Positions 34,883-43,775 of a stretch of 64,000 nucleotides of DNA are shown piece after piece; positions within the stretch are counted from its first letter, which is position 1; each line of letters starts with the position of its first letter. Under the pieces are notes generated by a model that saw only the letters and a list, made by a program, of their open reading frames with translations, was not told the DNA's origin and searched no databases. The position numbers and the translations under genes were made by a program. The stretch is from UBA4951 sp963652335. GTDB lineage: Bacteria; Bacillota_I; Bacilli_A; RFN20; CAG-826. The stretch covers positions 124,001 to 188,000 of the forward strand of contig CAVJSS010000001.1 in NCBI GenBank assembly GCA_963652335.1, written 5' to 3'.

Positions 34883-36211
34883 ATGAAAGAATTAGATTTA
34901 TCCCTTTTGATCCTAAACGACATCATAGACAATGACGTTCCTTTCGGTGAGGCTTTGAAAAAAGTATTTAAGGCAGACGTCGAAAAGCGCCCATATCGTT
35001 CTACGGTTGCCGCAATCGTCGGCTGCGAATTAAGGCACCACATCCTTTTTGAATATGTCCTTAACGACGTCGGTTTGTCCTTGGAAGAAAATCGTTTCAC
35101 CGCTTTGGTTCTCGGAAACATCGCTTTCGCTAAGAAAATCGACAACGAAACGTCCAAAAAAGAATTGGAAGACAAATTGGGAGAAAAATACGATTTGGTA
35201 AAAGAATTCGTTGAGACAGCCAAAAGTGGAAAGTCATTCATCCCAGACGATATGAGCCGCACTTCCAACCGCTATCTTTCTTTAAGATATAACACCCCTG
35301 AATGGGTCTTGAAGATTTGGCAACATTATGGTTTTGGCGTCACCTATAAGATTTTAAGAAAGAACGTTACCATCGATTATGCGACCTTGCGCGTCAGAGC
35401 CCCTTTGACCGTTGAAGAAATGATCAAACGCGATTCGGATTTCGTCCCGACTCCAATCGAGGGAATAATCACTTACAAAGGAAAGACGCCAATCAGAAAG
35501 ATTCCCGAATATCAACGCGGCGAATTGTTCAAAGAAAAGCCAGGCGTCAAAGCGGTAGTCGACCGTTTTTATATCGAAGAGCCAAAGGAATTGATGGCTT
35601 ATGAAGGAAGCGAAGATTCATCCCTCCTTTATGAATTGCTTGAAACTTACAAAGATTCCATCGGAATGAATTTGGTCGTCAGAGACATGGATGCTCACAT
35701 GCTTGTCGGCAAACAGATCAGAAAGCAAAGTCTTAAAAACGTCAATTTGTTTGCTGCTGAATCTGATTCAATGACCTCAGGAATCTCCCGCCTTCAAGAT
35801 TTGGTTTTCGTCTCTCCAAAGAGCACAGATTTCGATAAAATCCGCGAAGAACCGGATTATTTGCTTCATTTTCATAAGCAAGACGGCGAATCCAAACTTT
35901 ATTCAGATGAAAAAGAAATATTGGAAAACTGTTCAAAATTCGTTGCTGAAAGCGGAACTCTTATCTATATGATAAAAACCATTTCCAAAAAGGAAGGCCA
36001 TAATCTCATCAACGCTTTCTTGGCTAATCACCAAGAATTCCATCTCGTCGAAGAAAAGCAGATGTTCCCATTCGAAGCCACGGATACCGCCTTGTATTAT
36101 GCGGCGATGATGAAGCAAACTCTAAACGTCAAGGAATCCGTTCCTCTTTCTCCGCTTTTGACAGAAATGCCTACCATCAGCGTTTGTTCAAATGCCGAGC
36201 CAAGAAAATAA
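34883..36211 (+). CDS. RsmB-like protein without catalytic cysteines (probable pseudoenzyme)
   Basis: 442 residues, the length of RsmB (16S rRNA m5C967 methyltransferase). A NusB-like N-terminal domain (about 1-140) and a C-terminal region alignable with the methyltransferase are present, e.g. L-I-N-A-F-L-A-N-H-Q-E-F-H-L near the end. The SAM motif D-x-C-A-A-P-G-G-K is gone (A-Y-E-G-S-E-D-S-S), the D-A-P-C-S motif reads S-P-K-S (Lys313), and the T-C-S motif reads I-K-T (Lys365). Both reaction cysteines are thus lysines. Position before rlmN is that of Bacillus rsmB. It may bind rRNA or SAM-free ligands as a structural factor; AGGAGG precedes ATG 34883. Confidence 0.75.
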   Translation: MKELDLSLLILNDIIDNDVPFGEALKKVFKADVEKRPYRSTVAAIVGCELRHHILFEYVLNDVGLSLEENRFTALVLGNIAFAKKIDNETSKKELEDKLGEKYDLVKEFVETAKSGKSFIPDDMSRTSNRYLSLRYNTPEWVLKIWQHYGFGVTYKILRKNVTIDYATLRVRAPLTVEEMIKRDSDFVPTPIEGIITYKGKTPIRKIPEYQRGELFKEKPGVKAVVDRFYIEEPKELMAYEGSEDSSLLYELLETYKDSIGMNLVVRDMDAHMLVGKQIRKQSLKNVNLFAAESDSMTSGISRLQDLVFVSPKSTDFDKIREEPDYLLHFHKQDGESKLYSDEKEILENCSKFVAESGTLIYMIKTISKKEGHNLINAFLANHQEFHLVEEKQMFPFEATDTALYYAAMMKQTLNVKESVPLSPLLTEMPTISVCSNAEPRK

Positions 36212-36220
36212 AAGATAACC

Positions 36221-37270
36221 ATGAAAGACAATTTATTCGGCTATTCGCTCAAGCGACTCCAAGAAAAAATGGTTTCGATGGGCGAGAAGCCTTTCAGAGC
36301 CATTCAATTGTATCAATGGATTTACGAACACCATGTTTTCGATTTCGATTCTTGGAGCGACGTCTCTAAGAAATTCCGTGAAGTCTTAAACGAGAGGTTT
36401 TGTTTGACTTTGCCTAAAATATTCAAAAAGCAAGTGTCCTTAGACGGAACGATCAAATTGTTGCTTGAAATGGAAGATGGAGCCAAAGTCGAAACGGTTT
36501 TGATGCGTTATGATTACGGAAACGCCGTGTGCGTTTCTTCTGAAGTCGGCTGTTCCATGGGGTGTGCTTTTTGCGCATCTGGCCTTATAAAGAAAACGAG
36601 AAACCTGACTGCCGCCGAAATGGTTGGTCAGGTCATGATGATCAATGGGATCCTTGAGGAAGAAGGGCAAAGGGCAACCCATATCGTTGTTATGGGCACC
36701 GGTGAGCCTTTCGACAATTACGATAACGTGATGGAATTCATAAGGATAATGAATGAGCCTCATGGCTTGGCTATTGGGGCCCGTCACATAACTGTCTCTA
36801 CCTGTGGTTTGGTTGAAGGAATAAGAAAATACGCAGAGGAAGGCCTTCAGATCAATTTGGCCATTTCTTTGCATGCCCCAAACCAAGAAATCCGTTCCAG
36901 ACTGATGCCAATCGCCAGAAAATACGATCTCAACGAATTGATGGACGCCGTCAAATATTATGAGAAAACGGCAGGAAGGCGTGTTACTTTTGAATATATA
37001 CTTATCGAAGGGATCAATGACGGCGTTGAGCAAGCCGATGAATTAAGCGATTTGATCAGGGGCACATTGGCTTATGCCAATTTGATCGTATATAACGCCG
37101 TTAAGGAAAAGCCTTTTAAACGTCCTTCGGAAAATAGGGTATCGGCTTTTTATGATAGATTGAAAAAGAGAGGCGTCAATTGCACGATCCGCAAGGAATT
37201 CGGCGGTGATATCGATGCGGCTTGCGGTCAGCTAAGAGCAAAATACGAAAAGGCAGGGGAAATCAAATGA
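36221..37270 (+). CDS. rlmN: RlmN, dual-specificity 23S rRNA/tRNA adenine-C2 methyltransferase
   Basis: 349 residues, radical SAM enzyme. The C-S-M-G-C-A-F-C cluster motif (about 108-115), G-M/T-G-E-P-F-D-N-Y, and the C-terminal A-A-C-G-Q-L cysteine (about 337) that carries the methyl group are all seen. Methylates A2503 of 23S rRNA and A37 of some tRNAs. Overlaps prpC by four bases. Confidence 0.95.
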   Translation: MKDNLFGYSLKRLQEKMVSMGEKPFRAIQLYQWIYEHHVFDFDSWSDVSKKFREVLNERFCLTLPKIFKKQVSLDGTIKLLLEMEDGAKVETVLMRYDYGNAVCVSSEVGCSMGCAFCASGLIKKTRNLTAAEMVGQVMMINGILEEEGQRATHIVVMGTGEPFDNYDNVMEFIRIMNEPHGLAIGARHITVSTCGLVEGIRKYAEEGLQINLAISLHAPNQEIRSRLMPIARKYDLNELMDAVKYYEKTAGRRVTFEYILIEGINDGVEQADELSDLIRGTLAYANLIVYNAVKEKPFKRPSENRVSAFYDRLKKRGVNCTIRKEFGGDIDAACGQLRAKYEKAGEIK

Positions 37271-38028
37271 AAAAAGAAACGATTGTTTATGAAGGCTCCT
37301 TTGCCTCAAATACCGATGTTGGCAAAGTTCGCCACAACAACGAAGACAGAGCGAATGTCATAACCAACGCCGAAGGCGACACGTTCATTATGGTCGCCGA
37401 TGGCATGGGCGGAGCCAACAAAGGCGATTTGGCTTCTGATATGGCTAAAGAGATAATGGGTGAAGAATTCATCGAGAAAAAGCATTTTTTGCAAAAAACG
37501 AGAAACAAACTTTGGCTGACTATGGCTATCAAAAGAGCCAATCGGGCCATATATGACAAATCCCAAGAAGATCCATCCTTTCAGGAAATGGGAACGACAT
37601 TGGCATGCTGTCTAATAGTCGGCGACAATCTTTATTTGGCTAATTTAGGCGATTCCCGAGTATATTTGGATGATGGGAACGAACTAAAACAGATTTCCGA
37701 AGACCAAACATACGCCAATTATTTGGTCAAAACCCTTCAGATTTCCAAGGAAGAAGCAAAATCGCATCCGGAACGGCACGTTTTGATGAATGCTTTAGGG
37801 ATTTATCCCTCTTTGTCTTTGCAAATCGAGATTTTTCCATATTCCGGAGAAAAGATCTTATGCTGCACGGACGGTCTTTATAACCAAGTCAGCGATGAAG
37901 CCATCCATGCGATAATATCAACCGACGAACGCGTCGATCAAAAGGTCAACACCTTGATTGGGACGGCTAATGCCGCCGGCGGCAATGATAATGTCGGGGT
38001 TGCTTATTGGGAGTGTTTCGATGCTTGA
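37267..38028 (+). CDS. prpC: PP2C-type Ser/Thr protein phosphatase PrpC
   Basis: 253 residues. PPM motifs: D-V-G-K-V-R-H-N-N-E-D, V-A-D-G-M-G-G, G-D-S-R-V-Y, C-C-T-D-G-L-Y and G-G-N-D-N-V. Metal-dependent phosphatase that opposes PrkC. ATG at 37267 overlaps the rlmN stop. Its end overlaps the kinase gene by eight bases. Confidence 0.94.
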   Translation: MKKETIVYEGSFASNTDVGKVRHNNEDRANVITNAEGDTFIMVADGMGGANKGDLASDMAKEIMGEEFIEKKHFLQKTRNKLWLTMAIKRANRAIYDKSQEDPSFQEMGTTLACCLIVGDNLYLANLGDSRVYLDDGNELKQISEDQTYANYLVKTLQISKEEAKSHPERHVLMNALGIYPSLSLQIEIFPYSGEKILCCTDGLYNQVSDEAIHAIISTDERVDQKVNTLIGTANAAGGNDNVGVAYWECFDA

Positions 38029-38899
38029 GGTAGGAGATAATTTAGCGGGACGTTATCATGTAACGAGCAAAATCGGCCATGGCGGAATGGCTGATGTTTT
38101 CGAAGCGTATGATTCTCTCAAACATAGAACGGTCGCCATAAAAATGCTTCGTCCGGAAATCGTTAAAGACAAATCAAACGTCGATCGTTTCGAACATGAA
38201 TGGGTTGCCGCTTCATCCCTTTATGATCCTAACATAGTCGCGATATATGATTATGGCAGCCATGATGGCCTTCCATACATGGTAAACGAATATGTCAAAG
38301 GACAAACGTTAAGGGAAAAACTCAATTTCTCCGCAAACGGAACATTGTCAAACAAAGAAGCCGTATCGGTGATTTATCAGCTTTGCGACGTTGCGACTTA
38401 TATTCATTCCCATGGTTTGGTACATCGTGACATAAAACCCGAGAACATTTTTTATTCCGTAGATGGGACGGTGAAAATATCCGACTTTGGAATTTCGACC
38501 GAAATCGGGGAGAAAATCGTCGGCGATACAGTGGATGGCACTGTGGAATATTCCGCCCCTGAGATACTGACCGGGAAAACTTCAACCCCTTCCGCGGACA
38601 TTTACGCAATCGGCATCGTTTTCTTCGAAATATTGGTCGGAAGACTTCCTTTTACCGGAAAAAAGACCGAAGATGTGGCAATGAAACAAATCTATAACCC
38701 CATGCCTTTGGCTTCGGAAATACGGAAGGACATTCCGAAAACTTTCGATGAAGTCATAATAAGAGCTACCAAAAAACGTCCTGAGGAACGTTATTCCAGC
38801 GCCAAGGAATTCAAGGAGGCTTTGGAAAAAGCCGTTGAAGAAGCTGGCCAAATAAAGGAAAAGAGAGGAATCCTTTCAAGGATTTTCGGATTCAAATGA
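38021..38899 (+). CDS. prkC: PrkC-family Ser/Thr kinase, soluble kinase-only form
   Basis: 292 residues, a complete Hanks kinase: G-H-G-G-M-A-D-V (P-loop), A-I-K (Lys), H-R-D-I-K-P-E-N (catalytic loop), D-F-G, and S-A-P-E. The protein ends about 30 residues after the kinase domain in a basic R-G-I-L-S-R-I-F-G-F-K tail. Usual PrkC adds a membrane helix and extracellular PASTA domains (about 650 residues), absent here, so the protein cannot sense cell-wall fragments in the usual way. The basic tail might touch the membrane. The ATGA at its stop overlaps rpe, so truncation is not a local frameshift. Confidence 0.92.
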   Translation: MLEVGDNLAGRYHVTSKIGHGGMADVFEAYDSLKHRTVAIKMLRPEIVKDKSNVDRFEHEWVAASSLYDPNIVAIYDYGSHDGLPYMVNEYVKGQTLREKLNFSANGTLSNKEAVSVIYQLCDVATYIHSHGLVHRDIKPENIFYSVDGTVKISDFGISTEIGEKIVGDTVDGTVEYSAPEILTGKTSTPSADIYAIGIVFFEILVGRLPFTGKKTEDVAMKQIYNPMPLASEIRKDIPKTFDEVIIRATKKRPEERYSSAKEFKEALEKAVEEAGQIKEKRGILSRIFGFK

Positions 38900-39600
38900 A
38901 AAAGAACCTACACGATTATGCTTATCCAGCCGCTGATCCATCCCTGCTTGCGGCCAATAAAGAGAAAATTAAAGAAGAAATTCTTTATGCCGAAAAGTGC
39001 GGGGCCCGCTTTATTCATATTGACGTGATGGATGGCAAGTTCGTTCCTGCGACTTCTTTGGGGCTGGACTTCGTTAAGAAATATTCTTTTGTTCATCATA
39101 TGGTCAACGACGTCCATTTGATGATTGAAGAACCTTGGAAATACGTCGGCGAATATGTGAAGGCTGGCGCCGATATCGTGACTTTTCATATTGAAGCGTG
39201 CCCGAATGAAGAAAAAATCAGAGAAACAATCGAAAAAGTCATTGATGATGGGGCAAACGTTGGCATTTCGATTAAGCCGAATACCCCTGTTTCGATCCTA
39301 AAACCATACATAAAAGACATTGACGTTGTTCTTCTTATGTCCGTCGAGCCGGGAAAGGGAGGCCAAAAATTTTCGTCATCGAGTCTCGATAGACTTGACG
39401 AAATCAACGAATTATTAAAGGATTTGGAGCCTTCTAAGCGGCCTTTGCTTGCAATTGACGGAGGAATTAACGAAAATACGTCTAAGGAGGCCCTTAACCA
39501 TGGGGCTCAGTTGTTGATTGCTGGCAGTTATCTTTATGGCCATGATGACTTTAAGGATAGGCTACGAACTTTAGAAAATTCAAAAGGAAATTCGAAATGA
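38896..39600 (+). CDS. rpe: Ribulose-phosphate 3-epimerase
   Basis: 234 residues, TIM barrel: H-I-D-V-M-D-G-K-F-V-P, D-V-H-L-M-I, M-S-V-E-P-G-K-G-G-Q-K-F and D-G-G-I-N are family motifs (Asn of the usual V-N-P-G is Glu here). Interconverts ribulose 5-phosphate and xylulose 5-phosphate. In Bacillus cpgA (rsgA) stands between prkC and rpe; here the two overlap by four bases and rsgA is absent from this locus. Confidence 0.93.
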   Translation: MKKNLHDYAYPAADPSLLAANKEKIKEEILYAEKCGARFIHIDVMDGKFVPATSLGLDFVKKYSFVHHMVNDVHLMIEEPWKYVGEYVKAGADIVTFHIEACPNEEKIRETIEKVIDDGANVGISIKPNTPVSILKPYIKDIDVVLLMSVEPGKGGQKFSSSSLDRLDEINELLKDLEPSKRPLLAIDGGINENTSKEALNHGAQLLIAGSYLYGHDDFKDRLRTLENSKGNSK

Positions 39601-40337
39601 ATATTTATGCCGATTCCGCAAATAACAGCAATTTGATAAAAATCGGTTTCTATTTCGGACTTGCATGTTTGATTATTTTCCCGATTATGATGCTCGTCTA
39701 TATCTCTTTTGCCAAGAGGCAGGATCGAGTTCCTTTTCATTATAGGAATTGCTTCCCTTATGAAGCTTTCGTTGACAAGGAAAAGAGACAGGATATTTTG
39801 GCCCGAGTCCTTTTGACTCTTGTTTTATTGGTCAGTTTGATTCCTTCGGTTTTCTCTTTGAGCGCGTTTGTCAATACCAGAATTGATTTGAATTTTACTA
39901 TTTATAATGTCTTTTTCTTTATTTTGTCCGTATTGGCAGCGGTGGGATTCGCCTTGATCAGCATAATTCCATTAAGGCAGCCAAGAAGCCATTTGATCAT
40001 CTATTTCGCTTATATCGCTTCGCTGATATTGAAAAAAACCGTCGGAGGATTGACTTTGCTTCAAATCGGCAGCGGCTTCAGCGATGCCACCAAGATTATC
40101 GGAATCATCGTTTTGGTCAGCTTGGTGATAGAAATCGCATTATTGGTCAACCCAAAACTCAAATCTTGGGACAAGATGGAGAGAATAACGAACAAAAAAG
40201 GAGAAGAAGTCTTAGCCCGCCCTAAATGGTTTGTCCTTGCTTATTCGGAATGGGCTGCCTTTATCTCATCAGCCATCATCGATATTCTTCTGACGGTTGG
40301 TGTCTTCCTGGCAACTTCTGGAGCTAAATCCATTTGA
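39597..40337 (+). CDS. Hypothetical membrane protein
   Basis: 246 residues with six predicted helices (about 17-38, 75-95, 103-124, 130-150, 165-180, 222-242). Two soluble loops are charged (around 40-65 and 185-215). Overlaps rpe by four bases and is the last gene of the operon. No family recognised. Confidence 0.75.
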   Translation: MNIYADSANNSNLIKIGFYFGLACLIIFPIMMLVYISFAKRQDRVPFHYRNCFPYEAFVDKEKRQDILARVLLTLVLLVSLIPSVFSLSAFVNTRIDLNFTIYNVFFFILSVLAAVGFALISIIPLRQPRSHLIIYFAYIASLILKKTVGGLTLLQIGSGFSDATKIIGIIVLVSLVIEIALLVNPKLKSWDKMERITNKKGEEVLARPKWFVLAYSEWAAFISSAIIDILLTVGVFLATSGAKSI

Positions 40338-40372
40338 TCAACTGACTCCTTCTTGGACGTTTTTATAAAAAC

Positions 40373-40402
40373 AAAGAAAAAACCTCGCTGATCAAGCGAG
40401 GC
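40373..40402 (-). terminator. Terminator of rpmB (minus strand)
   Basis: Stem CCTCGCT/AGCGAGG (40383-40389 with 40395-40401) followed on the minus strand by T6 and a further T-rich run. It may also stop the plus-strand operon, whose tail is weaker. Confidence 0.85.
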
Positions 40403-40420
40403 TTAATTCTTTTGAATGGA

Positions 40421-40618
40421 TTAGTCGGCTTTCTTAGCGTCACGGTTTAAGGAACGCCAAGCACGGGAGCTCATGCGGACCTCGACAACCTTGCCATTGA
40501 TGTTAACTTTGTGTTTCTGAAGGTTAACGCCCCAAGTGCGACGAGTCGCACGGACGCTGTGGCTGCGGTTGTTACCGCTCATAGGACCTTTTCCACTGAT
40601 TGGGCAAACTCTTGACAT
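40421..40618 (-). CDS. rpmB: 50S ribosomal protein L28
   Basis: 65 residues: S-R-V-C-P-I-S-G-K-G-P-M-S-G-N at the N-terminus, then T-R-R-T-W-G-V-N-L-Q, matching bL28. The zinc-ribbon form would have four cysteines; only one is present. The ATG at 40616-40618 has a GAGGT ribosome site. Opposed to the rpe operon, as in Bacillus. Confidence 0.93.
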   Translation of the reverse strand: MSRVCPISGKGPMSGNNRSHSVRATRRTWGVNLQKHKVNINGKVVEVRMSSRAWRSLNRDAKKAD

Positions 40619-40655
40619 GTCTTTTACCTCGTAGTTCGCGTAAAACGCGATATGA

Positions 40656-40684
40656 AATATACCACAAGAGCCAAATAGCCGCAA
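40656..40684 (-). promoter_or_regulatory. Promoter of rpmB
   Basis: Minus strand TTGCGG (40679-40684), 17-base spacer, extended TGG-TATATT (TATATT at 40656-40661). A small GCGTTTTACGC hairpin lies in the leader. Confidence 0.6.
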
Positions 40685-40855
40685 CCATTTTGTTAGGCTT
40701 TATCTTAACTCTTACTTTGTAAGTTGGATTTTCAACTGCTTTATAAAGGGCGAAAAAAGAGTATAGTAGGTAAGTGCTTTCGTTAACGAAAAGACCTTCT
40801 TTGAATCGATTACGACAATTCAAGGGAGAACCGATAACTTTTGAGAGGTATTCCT

Positions 40856-43258
40856 ATGAGCTATGACCCAAATCAAATAGAGCCGAAATGGAGAAAATTT
40901 TGGGCTGATAACAAAACTTTTTATTGTGACACGCATGATTTCTCCAAGCCAAAATATTATGTTTTGGACATGTTCCCGTTCCCTTCCGCGCAAGGCTTGC
41001 ACGTTGGGCATCCTGAGGGATATACGGCTACCGACATCGTCGCTAGGATGAAAAGGATGCAAGGCTATAACGTTTTGCATCCGATGGGTTGGGACGCTTT
41101 CGGATTGCCGGCTGAGCAATTCGCCATAAAAAACAATGTCCATCCAGAAGAATTCACCAGGAAGAACATCGACAATTTCCGCAATCAGATCCAAATGCTA
41201 GGAATGTCATACGATTGGGACAAGGAAATTGCCACCATCGATCCTGATTATTACAAATGGACACAATGGATCTTCGTTAAGATGTTCGAACACGATTTGG
41301 CTTATGTTGCCGACATACCCGTCAATTTCTGCCCTGAATTAGGAACCGTTTTGGCAAACGAAGAAGTAATCAACGGTTTCTCCGAACGTGGCCATTTCCC
41401 TGTAATCCGCATGCCAATGAGGCAATGGATTCTTAAAATAACCGCCTATGCCGATCGTCTCGAAAAAGATCTCGACGGATTGAATTGGCCAAAAGGCACA
41501 TTGGATATGCAACGCAACTGGATCGGTCGCTCAAGCGGCGTCCAAATAACTTTCAAAATGGAAAAATCGGACGATACTTTTGATGTCTTTACCACTAGAG
41601 TCGATACGTTGCATGGCTGCACATATTGCTGCTTGGCGCCAGAACATCCTTTAGTCAAGAAATTGGTAACGCCTGCCCAAAAAGAAGCGGTAGCCGCTTA
41701 TATAAAAGCTACACAAGCTAAATCCGACATGGATAGAACAACCCTTGAAAAGGAAAAAACCGGCGTCTATTTAGGCGTTAACGCCATCAATCCAATCGAT
41801 GGAAGAATCATTCCTGTTTATGTCGCTGATTATGTCCTTGGCTCTTATGGAACGGGTGCCGTTATGGCAGTCCCAGCCCACGATGAAAGAGATTATGCCT
41901 TCGCTAAAAAACACAGCCTTCCGATGATTCAGGTTTTGGAAGGCGATATATCGACTGAAGCGATGGTGGGCGATGGGAAACATATCAATTCAAAAGAAGC
42001 AAACGGATTGAACATCGCCGAAGCAAAGGCCGCTATCGCTAAAATTTTGGAAGAAAAAGGAGTCGGCAAGGTCGTCATCAACTATAAACTTCGCGACTGG
42101 ACATTCTCTAGGCAACGCTATTGGGGAGAACCGATTCCTACTTTCCAAACCGAAGACGGGACGGAACACGCCTTATCCGAAGATGAACTGCCATTGGTTT
42201 TGCCTATCATGGAAGACTATCGTCCAAGCAAAGACGGCAAGCCTCCTCTTTCTCGCGCACCTAAAGATTGGCTAAATTTCGAATACGATGGCCAAAAAGC
42301 CCAAAGAGAAACCAATACGATGCCGCAATGGGCTGGCTCTTCTTGGTATTACCTTCGCTACATCGATCCGAAAAACCCAAACGCCATCGGCGATCCGGAA
42401 TTATTGAAACATTGGCTTCCTGTCGATTTATACATCGGCGGTCAAGAACATGCCGTTTTGCATCTTTTATATGCCAGATTCTGGCATAAATTCCTTAAAG
42501 ATATCGGTGTCGTTGATTGCGATGAGCCTTTTGCCCGTTTGTATCACCAAGGTATGATTTTGGGCGAAGACAACGAAAAGATGTCCAAATCCCGCGGCAA
42601 CGTCGTCAATCCAGATGCGGTCGTAAAGGAATATGGGGCAGATTCGCTTCGTTTGTTCGAAATGTTCGCCGGACCTTTGGCTGATGCCAAGCCTTGGAAT
42701 ACGACTGGCATAAACGGAGCCCGTCGCTTCATAGAAAGAGTCTATCGTTTGGTTGATGAAGAGGAAAACGTCAAAAAGATCGTCGATGATGATAACGGGT
42801 CCTTAAAATATTCATATAATCAATTGGTCAAAAAATGCAGCGAGGATTATGAGGCTTTGGCCTTCAACACAGCCATTTCCCAAATGATGGTCTTCGTCAA
42901 CGACTGCTACAAAGCCAAAGAAATCTATCGTCCTTATTTGGAAAATTTCATCAAGATGTTCTCTTGCGTTTGCCCATTCGTCGGCGAAGAGATTTGGCGG
43001 AAATTGGGACATAACGATTCCATTGCCTATAGCGAGTGGCCAAAATACGATCCTTCCGCTTTGGTACTTCCGACCATCAAGTTGGCGGTTGCCGTGAATG
43101 GAAAGACAAGATCCATCATCGAAGTCGATTCATCCGCTTCGGAAGATCAAATCAAAGAAAAAGCCTTAAAGGACGAAAAAATAGCTTCCTTCATCGGAAA
43201 TAGCCCGATCAAGAAAACGATCGTCGTCAAAGGCCGCATGATCAACTTCGTTATCTGA
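40856..43258 (+). CDS. leuS: Leucyl-tRNA synthetase
   Basis: 800 residues, class I. H-V-G-H-P (HIGH motif, about 49), editing-domain motifs T-T-R-V-D-T-L-H-G and G-T-G-A-V-M-A-V-P-A-H-D-E-R-D, and K-M-S-K-S (about 577) are intact. ATG at 40856 has GAGAGG eight bases upstream; a TTG five codons earlier overlaps that site. Upstream (40762-40767) a TATAGT could be the -10. No T-box leader is recognisable. Confidence 0.96.
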   Translation: MSYDPNQIEPKWRKFWADNKTFYCDTHDFSKPKYYVLDMFPFPSAQGLHVGHPEGYTATDIVARMKRMQGYNVLHPMGWDAFGLPAEQFAIKNNVHPEEFTRKNIDNFRNQIQMLGMSYDWDKEIATIDPDYYKWTQWIFVKMFEHDLAYVADIPVNFCPELGTVLANEEVINGFSERGHFPVIRMPMRQWILKITAYADRLEKDLDGLNWPKGTLDMQRNWIGRSSGVQITFKMEKSDDTFDVFTTRVDTLHGCTYCCLAPEHPLVKKLVTPAQKEAVAAYIKATQAKSDMDRTTLEKEKTGVYLGVNAINPIDGRIIPVYVADYVLGSYGTGAVMAVPAHDERDYAFAKKHSLPMIQVLEGDISTEAMVGDGKHINSKEANGLNIAEAKAAIAKILEEKGVGKVVINYKLRDWTFSRQRYWGEPIPTFQTEDGTEHALSEDELPLVLPIMEDYRPSKDGKPPLSRAPKDWLNFEYDGQKAQRETNTMPQWAGSSWYYLRYIDPKNPNAIGDPELLKHWLPVDLYIGGQEHAVLHLLYARFWHKFLKDIGVVDCDEPFARLYHQGMILGEDNEKMSKSRGNVVNPDAVVKEYGADSLRLFEMFAGPLADAKPWNTTGINGARRFIERVYRLVDEEENVKKIVDDDNGSLKYSYNQLVKKCSEDYEALAFNTAISQMMVFVNDCYKAKEIYRPYLENFIKMFSCVCPFVGEEIWRKLGHNDSIAYSEWPKYDPSALVLPTIKLAVAVNGKTRSIIEVDSSASEDQIKEKALKDEKIASFIGNSPIKKTIVVKGRMINFVI

Positions 43259-43673
43259 CTTGCTTTTGAAGCAAGATGGCCGTTTCCTTATCTTTCGGTA
43301 GGAAAACGGCTATTTTTGATTGTTCAGGGAATTTTTCCCATAGTTTTTTCGGATACAAGCCAAGCAAAGGAACGTGCTTTTGATTCCTTTTTATATAAGG
43401 CGCATTGGTTTCTGCTTCATAGAAGATTTGGGTTTTCAGAAAATCGCCTTCGCTTTTGACTTCCTTTTTGAAGTTCAGAATCAAAAGCTTATAAAGGTAA
43501 TAGCAAGAAAAGAGAAAATAAAGAAAGCAAAGAATCAAAATAGCTAGATACCACGATAGCTCCTTTATGCATAGCAATGCAATCCAAAGGCCAATCAGAC
43601 CCAAACAAAGCAATAAGAAAGAGATTCCCAATATCAAGAATTTTGCAAAACCATAGATTTTCGAATATGTCAT
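43251..43673 (-). CDS. Hypothetical two-helix membrane protein
   Basis: 140 residues: two long hydrophobic helices (about 8-34 and 42-66), then a cytoplasmic or external domain of about 70 residues with L-L-G-L-Y-P-K-K-L-W-E-K-F. No family recognised. Overlaps the leuS end by eight bases. No Shine-Dalgarno site before its ATG; -10 six bases upstream. Confidence 0.7.
   Translation of the reverse strand: MTYSKIYGFAKFLILGISFLLLCLGLIGLWIALLCIKELSWYLAILILCFLYFLFSCYYLYKLLILNFKKEVKSEGDFLKTQIFYEAETNAPYIKRNQKHVPLLGLYPKKLWEKFPEQSKIAVFLPKDKETAILLQKQVR
43278..43318 (+). terminator. Terminator of leuS inside the opposing gene
   Basis: Stem GCCGTTTCC (43279-43287) with GGAAAACGGC (43301-43310, one bulged A), then TATTTTTG. 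It lies wholly within the 3' coding part of the convergent gene at 43251-43673. Confidence 0.7.
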
Positions 43674-43679
43674 GGGCTA

Positions 43680-43685
43680 ATGATA
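43680..43685 (-). promoter_or_regulatory. -10 element for a leaderless transcript
   Basis: Minus strand TATCAT, six bases (TAGCCC), then ATG at 43673. Confidence 0.45.
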
Positions 43686-43775
43686 CCTTTCCTATGGCTA
43701 ATTTGATACCAAAGTATATAATTTTACGTGCTCGGTACATGACAAAAGGCCATGACCGAAGCGGAGGCATACAGA

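Noticed and set aside
40685..40855. Possible T-box leader before leuS (AGGGAGAACCG resembles the T-box core)
   Set aside because: The region is too short, has no specifier loop or terminator/antiterminator pair, and the core is incomplete.
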